A stretch of 5,399 nt of DNA from Candidatus Aminicenantota bacterium (GTDB taxonomy: Bacteria > Acidobacteriota > Aminicenantia > Aminicenantales > Aminicenantaceae), in contig SOIA01000267.1 of assembly GCA_004378665.1 (NCBI GenBank), positions 1-5,399 of the forward strand, given 5' to 3'. Each line of letters opens with the position of its first letter. Position 1 is the stretch's first letter. Under the pieces are notes generated by a model. It had not been told where the DNA came from and did no database searches. It worked only from the letters and a program-made list of their open reading frames with translations. The position numbers and the translations under genes are program-made. This document shows, piece by piece, positions 4,919 to 5,399 of this stretch.

Positions 4919-5399
4919 TTCTTTTCTCCTTTTGTTCTTTAAGGATTTTCGCGAGCTGGAGCCTTCCCCTGTTGATCCGGGATTTGACCGTTCCTGCGGG
5001 GAGGCTCATGATCTCCGCAATCTCGTCGTAGCTTTTTCCCTGAATATCTCTGAGGATGATTGTCATCCGGATTTCAGAAGGAAGTGCATTGAGGGCTTCC
5101 CAGATCGTTCTTTTGCTTTCTTGTTTCAAGACGCCTTCCTCGGGACCTTCTTCTGCTTCTGACGCGAGATAGTGCTCATCGAAGTTGTCCCGTGATTTCT
5201 TTTCCCATTTTGTCCTTCGGTATTCGTCGATCAGATAATTTTTAGCGATGGTCAGGAGCCAGGCGGTGAAATTTTTCTTGAAATCGAATTTTTCGAGCGA
5301 GTTGTAGAGCTTGAAAAAGATATCCTGCGTCATGTCCTCCGCCTCTTCGTAGCTTCCCGAGAACTGGAAGGCCATGTTGAATATCTTTCTGGAATACGT
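4908..5399 (-). CDS. ECF-type RNA polymerase sigma factor, 5' end outside the window
   Basis: The reading frame is open to the window edge: eight more codons (TYSRKIFN) precede the first ATG at 5375, and they continue region 2 as family members do. That ATG is therefore internal and about 15-25 residues are missing. Region 2 is clear (EEAEDMTQDIFFKLY for core binding, then WLLTIAKNYLIDEYRR for -10 recognition). Region 4 follows a short acidic linker (LPSEIRMTIILRDIQGKSY, then DEIAEIMSLPAGTVKSRINRGR, the -35 helix-turn-helix). No extra C-terminal domain is present. It is the first visible gene of the operon and overlaps its anti-sigma factor by 11 bases, the standard arrangement for a regulated ECF pair. 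It likely activates its own operon, but the promoter is beyond the window. The end (NEM, TGA) is clear. Confidence 0.93.
   Translation of the reverse strand, partial: TYSRKIFNMAFQFSGSYEEAEDMTQDIFFKLYNSLEKFDFKKNFTAWLLTIAKNYLIDEYRRTKWEKKSRDNFDEHYLASEAEEGPEEGVLKQESKRTIWEALNALPSEIRMTIILRDIQGKSYDEIAEIMSLPAGTVKSRINRGRLQLAKILKEQKEKRNEM

Noticed and set aside
5373..5375. ATG at 5375 as the start of the ECF sigma factor
   Set aside because: The frame stays open to the window edge and the upstream codons (TYSRKIFN) fit the start of sigma region 2, so this Met is internal and the gene is truncated by the window.

Overview
The window is bacterial chromosomal DNA of moderate GC content. I cannot place it in a phylum with confidence. 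The gene content (a LipM/LplA-type ligase, an ECF sigma/anti-sigma pair with LiaF-like and DUF4097 proteins) and the short dispersed GGGGTC-headed repeats look like an uncultivated lineage such as an Aminicenantes-type or deltaproteobacterial-type genome, but that is only an impression.

Left part (1-1268): the 3' end of a tRNA-Gly(CCC) gene enters from the left edge and ends in a T-run. It is followed by a small cluster of a 27-nt repeat: two direct copies and one inverted copy within 190 bases. The second copy supplies a perfect TTGACA -35 box, 17 bases from a TTTAAT -10 box. The inverted copy overlaps the start of the next gene, a lipoate-protein ligase A / LipM-type octanoyltransferase family enzyme, so its first nine codons are repeat sequence. 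The 222 bases after that gene hold a perfect 12-bp inverted repeat around its stop codon, a second GGGGTC-type repeat pair and a weak candidate promoter.

Middle (1269-2340): one 298-residue cytoplasmic protein that I do not recognise, read rightward, ends before a strong bidirectional terminator. Everything to the right is on the opposite strand and converges on that terminator.

Right part (2371-5399, minus strand): a compact five-gene operon. In transcription order it encodes an ECF sigma factor (5' end outside the window), a zinc-finger anti-sigma factor with one membrane segment, a TM2-like plus LiaF-type membrane protein, a 69-residue LiaF-type membrane protein, and a 432-residue membrane-anchored DUF4097 beta-repeat protein. 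Sigma and anti-sigma overlap by 11 bases, the anti-sigma overlaps the next gene by 112 bases, and the remaining gaps are 9 and 11 bases. LiaF-type membrane domains beside a DUF4097 (LiaG-type) protein recall the Bacillus lia cell-envelope stress operon, but here the control pair is ECF/anti-sigma rather than a two-component system. This operon is the most interesting unit in the window: a probable envelope-stress or envelope-sensing module whose output protein shows a nested 18/36/72-residue repeat order.
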